From Prosapia bicincta (taxonomy: Eukaryota > Arthropoda > Insecta > Hemiptera > Cercopidae): 64,000 bases of DNA. The DNA is taken from contig JBAIZL010000006.1 in the NCBI GenBank assembly GCA_036971475.1, forward strand, positions 92,863,765 to 92,927,764. The letters are read 5' to 3'. How positions within the stretch are numbered: the stretch's first letter is position 1; each line of letters opens with the position of its first letter. Under the pieces are notes generated by a model, which worked only from the letters and a program-made list of their open reading frames with translations, ran no database searches and had not been told where the DNA came from. A program made the position numbers and the translations under genes. Of this stretch, positions 27,372-42,300 are shown piece after piece.

Positions 27372-30300
27372 GCATAGGCTCGCCCAGAGAAATTTCCAGC
27401 TCCTGGACAAACATAAATGGGGCCCTTCATTACTTCCCAACACAACCCTGTATTTGCATGACATTATAAATAAATTATTGTTTTTGTGTTAACCCCAACT
27501 AGGTCTACTGAATCTCGTTTGAGTATGCTTAGTTTTATTGAAATAAACTGCTGTCAGCTTGCATCAACTAAGACTGCGTTTTGCGGGAATAGAACATTTC
27601 ATTTAATGAGTATTATTTTGCAATTAAAAAGATGAACAATAGTACATTGTACTTTTTATATTTTATTGGTATAATGCTTTTATCTCTTTTATGAATCTCA
27701 CCACACAAGTAATTATTTTCTGTAGTAAAAAACACCAACTAGGGCGTTCGCTCCTCTCTCTCTCTGGGCGGGCCTACATACACACACAGTATTTATCAAC
27801 AATTTTAAAATATCATTGTAACACTAAAAGTATGGGTGGTGGAGAAATTCCAATTACATTTTTATATTCAAAGTACAACGTTTTGTAAAGACTACTATCT
27901 ACGTATCTTATGTCGAAATTCTGGATTAGCAATGTAATTAGTTTCTTAGTTATTTTTTTATCATTTTTTAATTTCTTCTGTAGATAAATGATATTACAGA
28001 ATTTCAATTTTTAATTAACAAATTTAGATACTGACAAGCTTAAAAATGCTATCGCCTTTATTTTATAATATTATAAGGTTAGTCCTTGAACAAGAGACGC
28101 TTTCTGTAAAAAATATCAAAATTGATTTTTTTTTTTTTTAATTATAAATTTTATTATTTCATAGTACATTTGTATTTCCTAAACGTTCTAATGAAAATTG
28201 GGTAGGAAAGTTTGTCGAAATATTTTTTTATCAATTCATTATTATTTACTGTCAGTCTATATGATCTGATGATAATTTAACTTCTGGGTAATCTTAAAAG
28301 CAGTGAAAAAATTCACTATTATTTCTTATAGTAACTTTTTCTTATCTCCAATTTGTAATGCTTTGACATACACTTTATTTAAACGTCATCACTACACAAA
28401 AAGCTCTATGTAAGGAAACACAGGTTCATTGTGTGTAGTAGAAAATTTTAATTATGTAAAGTTAAATAGATTTATTAATGTTTATAGCATAATTTTTGTA
28501 CTGGAATTTTTAGTAATTGGTAAAAATATTAAGTCTGCTTCAGGAAAATATGTATGTATACAATAAGAAAAATAAAATATTTTAACATAATTTGAATTTG
28601 TATTGAATAGGACTTATATAATTATTGTCAACACAGAACTAAGATGGTTGGATTATTATTGAGGATTGATTATTTATTATTTCAGGTAATCAAGAAGAAT
28701 ATTTGCTCTCTGTATAGAAAAAGGTAAGGTAACCTAATTTTTTATTTGCTTGATATGAATTGCATTTTCAGGATTATACTTTGTGGAATCATTAAGTTGT
28801 TAATATCTAAATTTTATTTTTATTTTTGCTAATAATGTTTATTGTATTTACTTTTTATGTATAGGAGGAGATGATCTCTGACCTTTTGTCATACACATGT
28901 TTTCACTTAAAGATGCTAAATCAGTAGACTTTATCTTCAAACAAAATTTAACTTTGTTTGAATTACTTTGTTAAATGTTTGCCATTAAATCCTAATGAAT
29001 AGCTTTTACAGGCCCCAATAGAGACATCTGTCAAGATATTGCAGTGTTTATATAATCCACTCCAAATGTCTTCGTGCAGGTGTATTTTGTTTTGAAATAG
29101 TGGTAGTTTTATAGAATTGTAGAGTTAAAATAAGTATTCTGTAATTTTGCATGTACTGTTTTTAGGTCCTTGAAATGGAAATTTCTTTTTCACCTGTCCG
29201 GTTTTGGTAAAATAGATTTTGTTTGGTTTGAAAGTGTTTTTAGTGATTATAAGATTTTACATTTGTATACATTAACTCTTAAAATGTTAAGAATAGGCAG
29301 GGTGACTTCACCCCTGACATTATTTTATATATAAAAAAACATTGTGTGTGTTGTAAGATTTTTTATTATGAAAAACGTTTTCTGGAGTGTAAAATAATAG
29401 TTACAAAAAATGAATTAAATTAAGGTTTAAATTTATAGAATGCGCAATATAAACATTACTGTACCTTCGATTTAGTTGATAAAGTTCTTCAGTAAATATA
29501 TATTTTTATAATTAGGTCAGTTGGTGCATAGTTAGGTTGGGCCTATCACGAAGCACCCTCTTATGTCTCCATTGTGCTCTTTATTAAGCTATACTCTATC
29601 TGTGCAACTAGTAGATAAAACAATTAACTGAGTGCTTTAAATAAAGCTACTATAACACTGGTAATAAAGTCATGGCATTCTGAATGGGCTAGATTGACCT
29701 TATGCAATTGGACGGCGATATGCATTACTAAACTAAACACCATTTCTTAAAAATGAAGATAACTGCACATTCTGCTGGGGAAACATTGAATCTATCATAT
29801 GAAAATTCTTGACACTATTTTAACAACAGGTGTTATAAAAAAAATAATAAAGATTTATACGGATTCTTAAAAGTGTAAGAACTTTGAAGGGCAATATCTT
29901 GATAATAATTTTTGGTAATTTTTGAGCTAGTGATGTAGAACGTGTCCAATTAAACAGATGTTGAAACTGAAATGCAATAGACATATTGATGCTAGAAAAT
30001 ACTTTAAATGAAGCCTTGTGATATTCCTGAGTATAATAGAAATAAGAGGATATCAAAGTATAATTTTATGTTATGAAGTATTACTATTTTACTTACTATG
30101 ATTAGACTGTGTTCTGCATCACTAGATCAAGTGGCAGAAATGGTTTTTAAGATATTGCCCTTCCAAGTTCATACGTTGTTAAAATTCCATTTATGTCATT
30201 ATTTATTTTCATAACAATAAAGAAAGAATATTAATTGTTATATTATTCAATATATATTGATGCTAGAATAATGAGAGATTTTTTGTACTAAGGGTTCAAT

Positions 30301-33300
30301 ATTTCTTCACCAAAATGGTGCATAATGGTGTATAATGGTGTACAAGGTTTTCCTATTCCTGTTAACATCTTTAAGATTAATTTTTCAGGGGGACAAGAAG
30401 TATTTGCCAATACAGTATGCATAGAGGGTGTTAAACTTCTTTTTTAAAGTTGAGTTACATTTGTGGTGTGCGGGTGAGCATTATCATATATCAAAACAAT
30501 ACTACTGCAGAGCATTTTAAGATACTTGTTCCATACTGTGTGATGCATTTTTGTATGTATCTCATAGTAACCATTGGTGTTTGCATATGGCCGATGATTA
30601 AAATATCCCTAGTAGAACGCCGTGTCTGGTCCATAACAAGATACACGATGTTTTATGTAGCAACATTTGCTTGACATTTTTTTCTGCTGCAGTCCAATCC
30701 ATTAATTGTTATTTTGATTCTGATGTGTCGTAAGCTACCAGTCTTTGTTCCTCAAGATGAGTTTATGTCACGGCTAACTTCTAATATCAATGTGGCTCAG
30801 CGGGCAAGGCGAATTCTTGGTTATTCTTGTTCCTTCTGATCACAGTGACAATGAAGTATTATCCGATGATATGTATGTTCCTTCTTTGCACAAAAACAAG
30901 GAGTGATACATCCACAATTATTTTATAATTATAATAAATTAAAGGCTATTCTGTAAGTTTTGAAGAATAATTTGCTAAGCATTCGAATTTTAAACACTTC
31001 ATTTACCCTCCAACTTCGTTCCTCGACTATTAGGCGGTTGTTTCTGTAAGCCACTGGTGGACGGATGTTTCTAGTTACGGGTTAATTTTCCTGGTTTAAT
31101 AAACATATGTTTGTATGAATTACAAATCTAATCTAACATACGGCAGGAGGTTCAGTTAAAGTCACCATTATCAAGAAGCATTGTCAGGCAAAAACAAAAA
31201 GCCAACTCAAAATCCTTATAAATAAGTCAAGAGTTAGTACTGTGCATGTGTAAAACTGCAGTTGCAGTGTCGCAACAGCAATGAAATATAAAGGGAACTG
31301 AACATACTTCATGATTGTTTTTCATTTTGGGTTCTGTAAATCTTACAATATTTTTGATGGTTTTATCGAATGGTAAAAGTCTACATTCATTACAAACAAA
31401 CTGATCTAGCTACTGTGATATTTTTTGTTTGAAAAAGCTCAAATATGTTAAATTTTTATTAACAATGGTTTTTTCTTTTAGTTGGTATGATTGAATTTCA
31501 GAACCTCATTAAGTGTAAATACCTCGGAATCAATTTAAGACGATTTTTAAATTAGTTTTGTTAAAAAGAATGATATTATAAAGAGGTTTTTCAGTTTCTT
31601 CTTTTTAGCTAAGCTTAGGATTAATAAAGTAATTTTTATAGAATATTAATATTTTTTGTGTTATTTATTAAAAAACAGATGAGGGTTCTCGCCCTCTTTC
31701 TATACGACCTGAGTTTGTGCCTGAGACTTCCAGAGATCGTCAATCTGATGAATATCGCAGAATCGTTGCTTTAAATTCTGCCCAAAATGCAGGTAATACA
31801 TATGATATGCATTTAAGTTTATTTAGTATTTGTCTAAGAGATTCTTTTAGGTTCAATTAATTTTTAAAAAATTTGAAAATTTTATTATTATTTTTTAGGT
31901 TTGAAGTTAATCATTTTAAAAAACATTTTAAATAATTTTGCAAACACTAAATTGAACAACAGGTTATATTTTCCAGATTTAAACTTTCGACATTGCACCC
32001 GTCGAAGGAATCTTCCTTGTCCTAACAAAATTTTAGCATTGATACTTATTTTTTTCTTTATTTTTAATGATTATTTTGCTTGGGCTTTGTTAATGTGTTT
32101 GTGTCCCTGCTTCAGGTAAGCATGTGGAACAGTTTCTCGTGTATGAATAATTGTTTTTATCTCTAGAAACTCACTACAATTAGATATTAATGCATATCCT
32201 AATGGGTTTCTCCTAAGTTTATAACTAACTTGTCAGCTGGCCATTTAGGTCAACCTCTATATAACGAACCTCCAGATAACGAAAACCTCTATATAACGAA
32301 TGTTTATCTTGTCCCATGACATTTTAGAAGTTATACTGCTTATTTACCTCTATGTAACGAATTTCGGACCTCTCAAAACACATGTCGGCAATTGACTGCA
32401 TGTTATAGTTCGGTTCAGTTAACACGTTCAGCATGGCTAGCGTTCCGGCACGCTCTGGGTTTTCTTACAGATGCGCTCCCAGCTTATTTCCTTAGATACG
32501 GCGAGCTCACCGGTACCTTTACTCCCAGGCTAATTGAAACTTCTCTAGTGTCGATATCTATATAAAGGTTTGATTTTTACGCCAGTGCTTTAAAAGAGTT
32601 TGGAGAACATTGTGTCCGAGTTGTTTTTAAATCCGACCACCCCAAGTTAACTTTTGATGCTTCAACTGAAACAATGATTCAGGAAGTTTTATGAACAGAT
32701 TTAATTTGGTTTAACTTTTATATTTTAATGGGTTTTTTTAGTTTGAACCATTTAACGCGGCAGAATATCCGGTAAAAACAACGATAATAAAAATTAACCA
32801 AGTTTTCTGAAGTAACGCAAGAATAAACGATAACTGTCCTGTTAGAGTTAATAAACCAACTGGAGATGGGAACAGACTATTGTAAATATGAGTCATTGAC
32901 AAAATGCTTGGACGCCCAAAAACCTATTGTGTCAACATAAGATTGTAGTAAACCAATGTCAGCTTATCTCAGCTATAAATAGTCTCGGACTTGACATATG
33001 TATTATCTTTGTCTCCGTTTACATTACGATCTCCGAAACACTTGGCACAAAAAAAACAAACATTCTGAGTGAAACTTTGAGTGCTTATTTTATTTTGTAA
33101 TATATTTTAGTAGTAGGGTCTGTGACCCGATAAATAAAACAATATTTTAGAGTCTAATACACTGTTCTGATGTCACCAATAAAAATGTATATGTTAGAAA
33201 TAAAATTATTGAGATGAAAACAATGGGTTCGATAATTAGATGCTATGACAGGCTATGCAACCTGCATGACGTTTCACTGCCGTCAGAGCTGGAAGTTAAG

Positions 33301-36300
33301 GAAAAACTGGCAGTACTTTGATGAGATCACCAATATCACCGCCGTGTTGAAAGTGTTAATAAATGTAATATGGTTAATAAATAATACGGTTATTAAATTA
33401 CGGCCTACTAAGTTTGCTTCGATTAAATTCCACTACGTTCAAGTCATGCTTCCTGAAAATGAATTGGTGAGTGTACTTATTTACCAGTAAGTTTTCATAA
33501 GTATTAGATAACTTATCATAATAGCCTATAAAGAGTAGACCCTATGAAAAGTATTGAATGTGGATATTTAATACAATGAAGAAACATCAATAAAACATTT
33601 TTAACAACTTGAATTTCAAATAAATTGAGACTTTATAAAACATTATCCTATATTTACATTTTCCTATTACACTCACAACGCTCGCGATATTATACTGTAT
33701 CCCTTTTATTACCGCAGGTAGTGCGATATGCGTAAGATGGGGTGGGAGCATTCTTTACAACACAACCTCTCAATAACGAATACCTCTACAACGAATGTTT
33801 TCTCTGGATAATCGACTTCGTTATACAGAGGTTCGACTGTATTTAAAAATTGTTAAAAATTTCAACTTCCCCCATTTCAATTGCAAGATTGATTGTTCAA
33901 TTGAATTATGTGCTATTGAATTTGTAAACATATTTCATATTTGGCTAATTATAAGAAAATTTCATCGATTTATCAAAACCTATTTTCTGGTATTTAATAA
34001 ATTGGATTTTTAAAGCCAATATATAAACATTTTCCAAATTGCGTTATTTACAAACTTAAGTTGTAGTTTCAATGTGCAAATTTCTTATAAATTTACATGC
34101 GCAAAACCTCATTTTGCTTAAGAAATTTTTTGGAAAATCTTCTAAGAAAGGTAAACTGTATTTTTAGGTTTAAAATTACGGAATTATTTAACAAGTTTGG
34201 TTTTTTGCCTTAATTTTCAAGTATTGTGAAACTTGTTTTTAAAGTAATCATGACGAAGTAATTTTATAACCTACAAATATTGTTTTACGTTTGACTTGAA
34301 AAATTTTATTTAAAAAACAATTTGATTTCTAAATGAAACATTCTTATAGTTTTTCAATATCTAGACTTTTAAACAAATTGTAATTGATTAATAAGCTACA
34401 AATTGGCTATTATATATCACACTACATAACTTGTATCCTCCAACCTGGAATAAAAATGTCAGTAACATGGCGTCTTCAATGAAACAACTGTTTTGGGAGC
34501 GTCAGTAGTTAAGTTACTAAAATTGTTCACTTGTATACAAAGCCATTTTTAGCAATGTAAATGATTAAGTAAGATTTTGATTTTTTTTCCTTTGTCATCT
34601 AAGCAAGAAAAATAGTATTGAGCAAAAAAACAAACAAACGCTTATTTTAAACACTAATATATTTCATTATAGTTACGTGAAGATAATACTATTAAATAAA
34701 ATAAACTATTCTCTAAGTGTTTTTTTTTTTTTTGTAAACAGATAATAACTAAAACATAAATATCCAGGACTATGATACCAGGTTTAACAATTTGTCTAAT
34801 TGATATAGAACTGACAGTACAGTGACTGTGAACACAATATTTTGTTTGTTTATGCATCAGTAAATTAGATGAAAGTGTGTTACCCATAGCTTATTTATTC
34901 AATTTTTATTCCATACTCCGGTATCTTTTGCATGTGTTGTAGTATTCATTGAAAAATAGTAAGTCAAGTATCAACCATATGAATAGCTCTTTTAAAAATA
35001 AAGTGTTGAAAATATTTAAAAAAATTGTAGATAGAGAGAGAAGTGAACGAGAAAAAGATCGTTCTCGTGATGGAAGATATTCTCCTCCTCCTCGCTATGA
35101 AGAACCTCCTCATTCATATTTATCTCGTGAGCCTAGAGAGCGTGTCCGAAGTCCAGGTTTCAGTAGTTCTAGACGTTCACCACCCAGGGGTGACTACTAT
35201 GAAGGTCCTGACAAGATGCACGATGAGAGGTAATTGTTTCAATTTTTACTATTTTAATAATTATAATTTACAGTTCTATTATACTCATAATAACAGTTTT
35301 TCCCCAAAAATAAGATATAGTGATACACAAGAATTTGAAAATTTGCATGAATTGTCATTCTGTTCCTATTCGGCTTATCACTTAAGAGTCATACTAATTT
35401 TACGATTAAAAAGAGAACTGTCTATGCAAACCTGCATCATGTACTCTAACTTACTCTTTTAAGGAGTATGGGCTGTGTTGTTGACTTTTTTTAATTGCAA
35501 AGTGTTAAAATAATCTTTTGGCCTTAATGATCTGAACGAAAATCATTTGTTCTTTATTGTTTTCAACAAGCACGGTATATTTTAAAAGCATGAAATTTGT
35601 TGCTGTAAAGTCAAATGAGAGTTCTAATTTACCCGTGGAATAGCCTATTTATTCTGTAGCCAGATTGAAAATAGAAGATGGTAATCAGAGGGCTGAGCTA
35701 TCTATAAAAGTTGAAAAAGGCATTTTCACACATTCTAGCTGTAGATGTCTTGCATTCATCATGCAAGAGTTTGTTAGCCGAAACATAATTTGTTGTAAAG
35801 GTTTTAAAGTTACAAGGGAGGGACCCTAAAAACAAAATTTTTTCAAGCTATTTATTTTCTTTTTTACAAGAACATTATTCCCTTTAAAATTGTCACCATT
35901 TTTGTTAGCAAAAATAAAAATATCTGAAACGTCACACTAAAAAATTAGTTTTACTGGTTGAGTTTATGACCCAGTTATTAATTAGATTACCCTGCTTGAC
36001 TTTTGTTATAATTAGTTCACTAATATTTTGTAGTTTGTGGAAATCTAGATTTAATAAGTAAAATGTTTTTCTTTGATGTCCAACAGGCGTGACTCTAACA
36101 GAGATGATTTGCGCCACGAGTTGGATTTACGCAGACGTGATGATAGCCGTTTTCCAGAAAGACATGGCAGTTATGAAAGAGAAAGGTAATTATGCTATTT
36201 TATTTACGATTAGTTATGGCTCGAGCCTTACAGAAACATTTAAAAAATGAAATGATGATTATAGGTGAGGTTTAAAGAAAGAAATTACAATTACCTTGAA

Positions 36301-39300
36301 TAATATAGAAACTTGGGTAACAAATACATTTGTAAACTGAAACGGCTTTTTATTTTTCCTCTTTTGTTGAGTTTTTTTTAGGACTCAACTGAATATGAGA
36401 CTGGTGTACAGTCATTTCTTTAGAGTATTAGAAAGAAATACAGTTTGAAAGTTGTATAGAACCTTGAAAGAACAGTCAGTGCATGATCATCTTGGAATGA
36501 TCTGAGCTTCATGAAAAACCTTTCTATTGTATGTGTTTATAATTGATAGAATTTTCAATTTGATCCATTTTTAAATAAATAAAACCTTTAAACCACAAAT
36601 AACTTTTATTTTAAACCTTATGTACATTTTAATTGCCCAGCAATCATCCTCAGAGGTATTTAAAAAATACAACTAACTTTAAACAACATAATACAACAAA
36701 TATATAGGCATAAACTTATATAGGCATAATATATGAATTGAAATGTACATAGGGTTTAAAATAAAAGTTATTTATGGTTTAGAGGTTTTATTTATTTTAA
36801 AATAAACATTACACCACAGTTGCTTCATACAGTTTTTTAACCAAAAACATTTTTTTAAAATTTTATTGTCTTATATACACAGCTAACAGTTTTATATAAT
36901 TTAGTTACCTTTCATAATAGTTGCGTTTAAACACATGTGACTAATAAAGCCATTTGTAAATATAGAAGTAGTTTGCCGTCCTGTGGTTTTGTATTGTCTA
37001 TTAATGTATTAATTTATGAAGATATGTAAGGATTCGCTGTTTTTTATTAAATTCCGTCTACTATTAGCTCACACTCTCCTGATATATATCTTAATCAAAT
37101 TTTCAATTGTTAATAAAATACATTTTTATTCATCCAATCGAGTTCGAAAGACGTATATGAATTCCCCCCTCCCCCCATTTGGCTGTCGTCGAAACCAGTG
37201 CTGTAAGGTTAAAAATGAATGAAAGAAATAAAATTAACAAACTGGAAATAAGCAAACAATGATAACATTTTTTTTTTCTTGACCTCAGTAGGAATTTACT
37301 TTTGAAGAAAAATGTATGTTACTTGTTTTATTTTAATTCAGAAATGAATATCTTTATAGTAAATGACTTTTTTGGAGAAAAGGACCTAATGGACAAAATA
37401 AACAAGTAAAATCAAAACCTGCTATATCATGGTACCAAACAAAACATTCCATATATATAGGCTAGTATAAATATAAGTATGTACAATTAATTTCCAACTA
37501 TGTTTGCAAATAGATTCCTAAAAATTTAGAAAAAACTGATTTCTTGATATTTCTCAACCCATGATAGTGTTTTAAAATTATATTGTGCACACACACACAT
37601 GAACATACATAAAAGACATTTTTTGATGAACTGAACAAAAATGGTGCCTTACATTGTAGAGCTGCTTAGCCAGAAATGCCTCATACGTATAAGCTGAGCG
37701 TTTACAGAGTAAATATAAAGCTCTAGAATTTTAATAAATTTAAAGTTTTGGTATTCTATCCCAATGGCATTATATTATTGACCTATTTTGCCTTAATAAT
37801 ATTATTATACAAATCATTGCAAATTAAATGTGAAAATAAATTCTTTCAAAATGATACCCCATTTTCTTACCAGTTTAAAAACATTTTGTCATTTGTTCCA
37901 TTTTACAAACAATTTCACCAAGGCACTTAATAACTAAATTCACAACTATTCTGTCGTCAATCTGATGATAAGATGAATTTGGTATGTCCATGATATAGCC
38001 TGCTTCTAGTTAAAATAATGTTTACCTTTATTCCTCAGAGTTTTACCTTTTCTTGAAAAATACGAAATAAATTTTAAAACTTTTGTCTATCTAATATACT
38101 TATTTGTTACTTTTCATACAAATAATGACCGAAAAAAACTTTTCTGATGCAACCATTCTACCACTAACATGATATGAAATAATATCCACAATATTCTATA
38201 ATATCCAATAAATGTTATTGCAAAAATCAGAAAATTAAACTTCGTAATGTCTTCCGCCTTCTTCAAAGTATCACCTTTAAAATGTAATGAAGAATACCGA
38301 CATTTTTCTCATTTTATAAAGAGCAAAATGTCCACAGTCGTTCACTCGCAATTCCGCTTAAATCTCTTGTGGAGTTTAAATGCCGCCCTTTCAACCGGAT
38401 TTTTATATAATTGAAAGAGGTAGAATTCACACTGCGTTGGGTAAGAGACTAGGGTATGTGGTGAATCGTTATGATGTTGTTTTGGAGGAGAAATTCTCTC
38501 ACTACAAGCTAGATATATCCAGGGTAAGTTGTCATGGTAGACCAACCGGTCATTTGTTTTCAACATCTGTGTCTGATGGTAAAGGATATTTTCCCTCTGT
38601 GTCTATAAAACCTTGCAGAGAACTCCCCATTGATATTTTGACCAAATGCCTCTTTTAGCTGCAGATTTGTTCAACCTAAAACATAACTTGATGCAAATTT
38701 GTTAACATCAGCCTTTTCAATAATTTCAAAAGCACTAAAAACCACATGGTAACATGCTAATGCATGTTGTAATCAACTCAACAACTGAATTCTCCGAGAT
38801 TAATACAACTTTGTATTGCAACAGTTAAGATTTGTACCTAGAGGCAACTAGCAGTAAAATTTAGTACTGTTACAGTTTGGCACTGGCATTCATTACAACT
38901 CAACAACTGAATTTTCCGAGATTAATACAACTTTGTATTGCAATAGTTAATATTTGTACCTAGAGGCAACTAGCAGTAAAATTTAGTACTGCTACAGTTT
39001 GGCACTGACATCCATTACAACTCAACAACTGAATTTTCCGAGATTAATACAACTTTGTATTGCAATAGTTAATATTTGTACCTAGAGGCAACTAGCAGTA
39101 AAATTTAGTACTGCTACAGTTTGGCACTGACATCCATTACAACTCAACAACTGAATTTTCCGAGATTAATACAACTTTGTATTGCAATAGTTAATATTTG
39201 TACCTAGAGGCAACTAGCAGTAAAATTTAGTACTGTTACAGTTTGGCACTGGCATTCATTACAACTCAACAACTGAATTTTCCGAGATTAATACAACTTT

Positions 39301-42300
39301 GTATTGCAATAGTTAATATTTGTACCTAGAGGCAACTAGCAGTAAAATTTAGTACTGCTACAGTTTGGCACTGACATCCATTACAACTCAACAACTGAAT
39401 TTTCCGAGATTAATACAACTTTGTATTGCAACAGTTAAGATTTGTACCTAGAGGCAACTAGCAGTAAAATTTAGTACTGTTACAGTTTGGCACTGACATC
39501 CATTACAACTCAACAACTGAATTTTCCGAGATTAATACAACTTTGTATTGCAATAGTTAATATTTGTACCTAGAGGCAACTAGCAGTAAAATTTAGTACT
39601 GTTACAGTTTGGCACTGACATCCATTACAACTCAACAACTGAATTTTCCGAGATTAATACAACTTTGTATTGCAATAGTTAATATTTGTACCTAGAGGCA
39701 ACTAGCAGTAAAATTTAGTACTGCTACAGTTTGGCACTGACATCCATTACAACTCAACAACTGAATTTTCCGAGATTAATACAACTTTGTATTGCAATAG
39801 TTAATATTTGTACCTAGAGGCAACTAGCAGTAAAATTTAGTACTGTTACAGTTTGGCACTGGCATTCATTACAACTCAACAACTGAATTTTCCGAGATTA
39901 ATACAACTTTGTATTGCAATAGTTAATATTTGTACCTAGAGGCAACTAGCAGTAAAATTTAGTACTGCTACAGTTTGGCACTGGCATTCATTACAACTCA
40001 ACAACTGAATTTTCCGAGATTAATACAACTTTGTATTGCAACAGTTAATATTTGTACCTAGAGGCAACTAGCAGTAAAATTTAGTACTGTTACAGTTTGG
40101 CACTGACATCCATTACAACTCAACAACTGAATTTTCCGAGATTAATACAACTTTGTATTGCAATAGTTAATATTTGTACCTAGAGGCAACTAGCAGTAAA
40201 ATTTAGTACTGCTACAGTTTGGCACTGACATCCATTACAACTCAACAACTGAATTTTCCGAGATTAATACAACTTTGTATTGCAACAGTTAATATTTGTA
40301 CCTAGAGGCAACTAGCAGTAAAATTTAGTACTGTTACAGTTTGGCACTGACATCCATTACAACTCAACAACTGAATTTTCCGAGATTAATACAACTTTGT
40401 ATTGCAATAGTTAATATTTGTACCTAGAGGCAACTAGCAGTAAAATTTAGTACTGCTACAGTTTGGCACTGACATCCATTACAACTCAACAACTGAATTT
40501 TCCGAGATTAATACAACTTTGTATTGCAATAGTTAATATTTGTACCTAGAGGCAACTAGCAGTAAAATTTAGTACTGTTACAGTTTGGCACTGGCATTCA
40601 TTACAACTCAACAACTGAATTTTCCGAGATTAATACAACTTTGTATTGCAATAGTTAATATTTGTACCTAGAGGCAACTAGCAGTAAAATTTAGTACTGC
40701 TACAGTTTGGCACTGGCATTCATTACAACTCAACAACTGAATTTTCCGAGATTAATACAACTTTGTATTGCAATAGTTAATATTTGTACCTAGAGGCAAC
40801 TAGCAGTAAAATTTAGTACTGTTACAGTTTGGCACTGACATCCATTACAACTCAACAACTGAATTTTCCGAGATTAATACAACTTTGTATTGCAATAGTT
40901 AATATTTGTACCTAGAGGCAACTAGCAGTAAAATTTAGTACTGCTACAGTTTGGCACTGACATCCATTACAACTCAACAACTGAATTTTCCGAGATTAAT
41001 ACAACTTTGTATTGCAATAGTTAATATTTGTACCTAGAGGCAACTAGCAGTAAAATTTAGTACTGTTACAGTTTGGCACTGACATCCATTACAACTCAAC
41101 AACTGAATTTTCCGAGATTAATACAACTTTGTATTGCAATAGTTAATATTTGTACCTAGAGGCAACTAGCAGTAAAATTTAGTACTGCTACAGTTTGGCA
41201 CTGACATCCATTACAACTCAACAACTGAATTTTCCGAGATTAATACAACTTTGTATTGCAATAGTTAATATTTGTACCTAGAGGCAACTAGCAGTAAAAT
41301 TTAGTACTGTTACAGTTTGGCACTGGCATTCATTACAACTCAACAACTGAATTTTCCGAGATTAATACAACTTTGTATTGCAATAGTTAATATTTGTACC
41401 TAGAGGCAACTAGCAGTAAAATTTAGTACTGCTACAGTTTGGCACTGACATCCATTACAACTCAACAACTGAATTTTCCGAGATTAATACAACTTTGTAT
41501 TGCAACAGTTAAGATTTGTACCTAGAGGCAACTAGCAGTAAAATTTAGTACTGTTACAGTTTGGCACTGGCATTCATTACAACTCAACAACTGAATTTTC
41601 CGAGATTAATACAACTTTGTATTGCAATAGTTAATATTTGTACCTAGAGGCAACTAGCAGTAAAATTTAGTACTGTTACAGTTTGGCACTGACATCCATT
41701 ACAACTCAACAACTGAATTTTCCGAGATTAATACAACTTTGTATTGCAATAGTTAATATTTGTACCTAGAGGCAACTAGCAGTAAAATTTAGTACTGCTA
41801 CAGTTTGGCACTGACATCCATTACAACTCAACAACTGAATTTTCCGAGATTAATACAACTTTGTATTGCAATAGTTAATATTTGTACCTAGAGGCAACTA
41901 GCAGTAAAATTTAGTACTGTTACAGTTTGGCACTGACATCCATTACAACTCAACAACTGAATTCTCCGAGATTAATACAACTTTGTATTGCAACAGTTAA
42001 TATTTGTACCTAGAGGCAACTAGCAGTAAAATTTAGTACTGTTACAGTTTGGCACTGACATCCATTACAACTCAACAACTGAATTTTCCGAGATTAATAC
42101 AACTTTGTATTGCAATAGTTAATATTTGTACCTAGAGGCAACTAGCAGTAAAATTTAGTACTGTTACAGTTTGGCACTGACATCCATTACAACTCAACAA
42201 CTGAATTTTCCGAGATTAATACAACTTTGTATTGCAATAGTTAATATTTGTACCTAGAGGCAACTAGCAGTAAAATTTAGTACTGCTACAGTTTGGCACT

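Noticed and set aside
30728..30906. piggyBac N-terminus and tRNA-like GTGGCTCAGCGGGC
   Set aside because: The acidic stretch is short, the frame is broken, no paired TTAA ends were found, and the A-box-like sequence has no B box.
34949..35030. Upstream extension of exon e to an ATG at 34949
   Set aside because: This part is low-complexity Lys/Ser sequence after the intron. The acceptor at 35030 restores phase with exon d.
38380..38658. A new exon or gene beside the satellite
   Set aside because: Both strands are open, there is no recognisable domain, and it does not fit the phase of the surrounding exons. It is kept only as an unrecognised open region.
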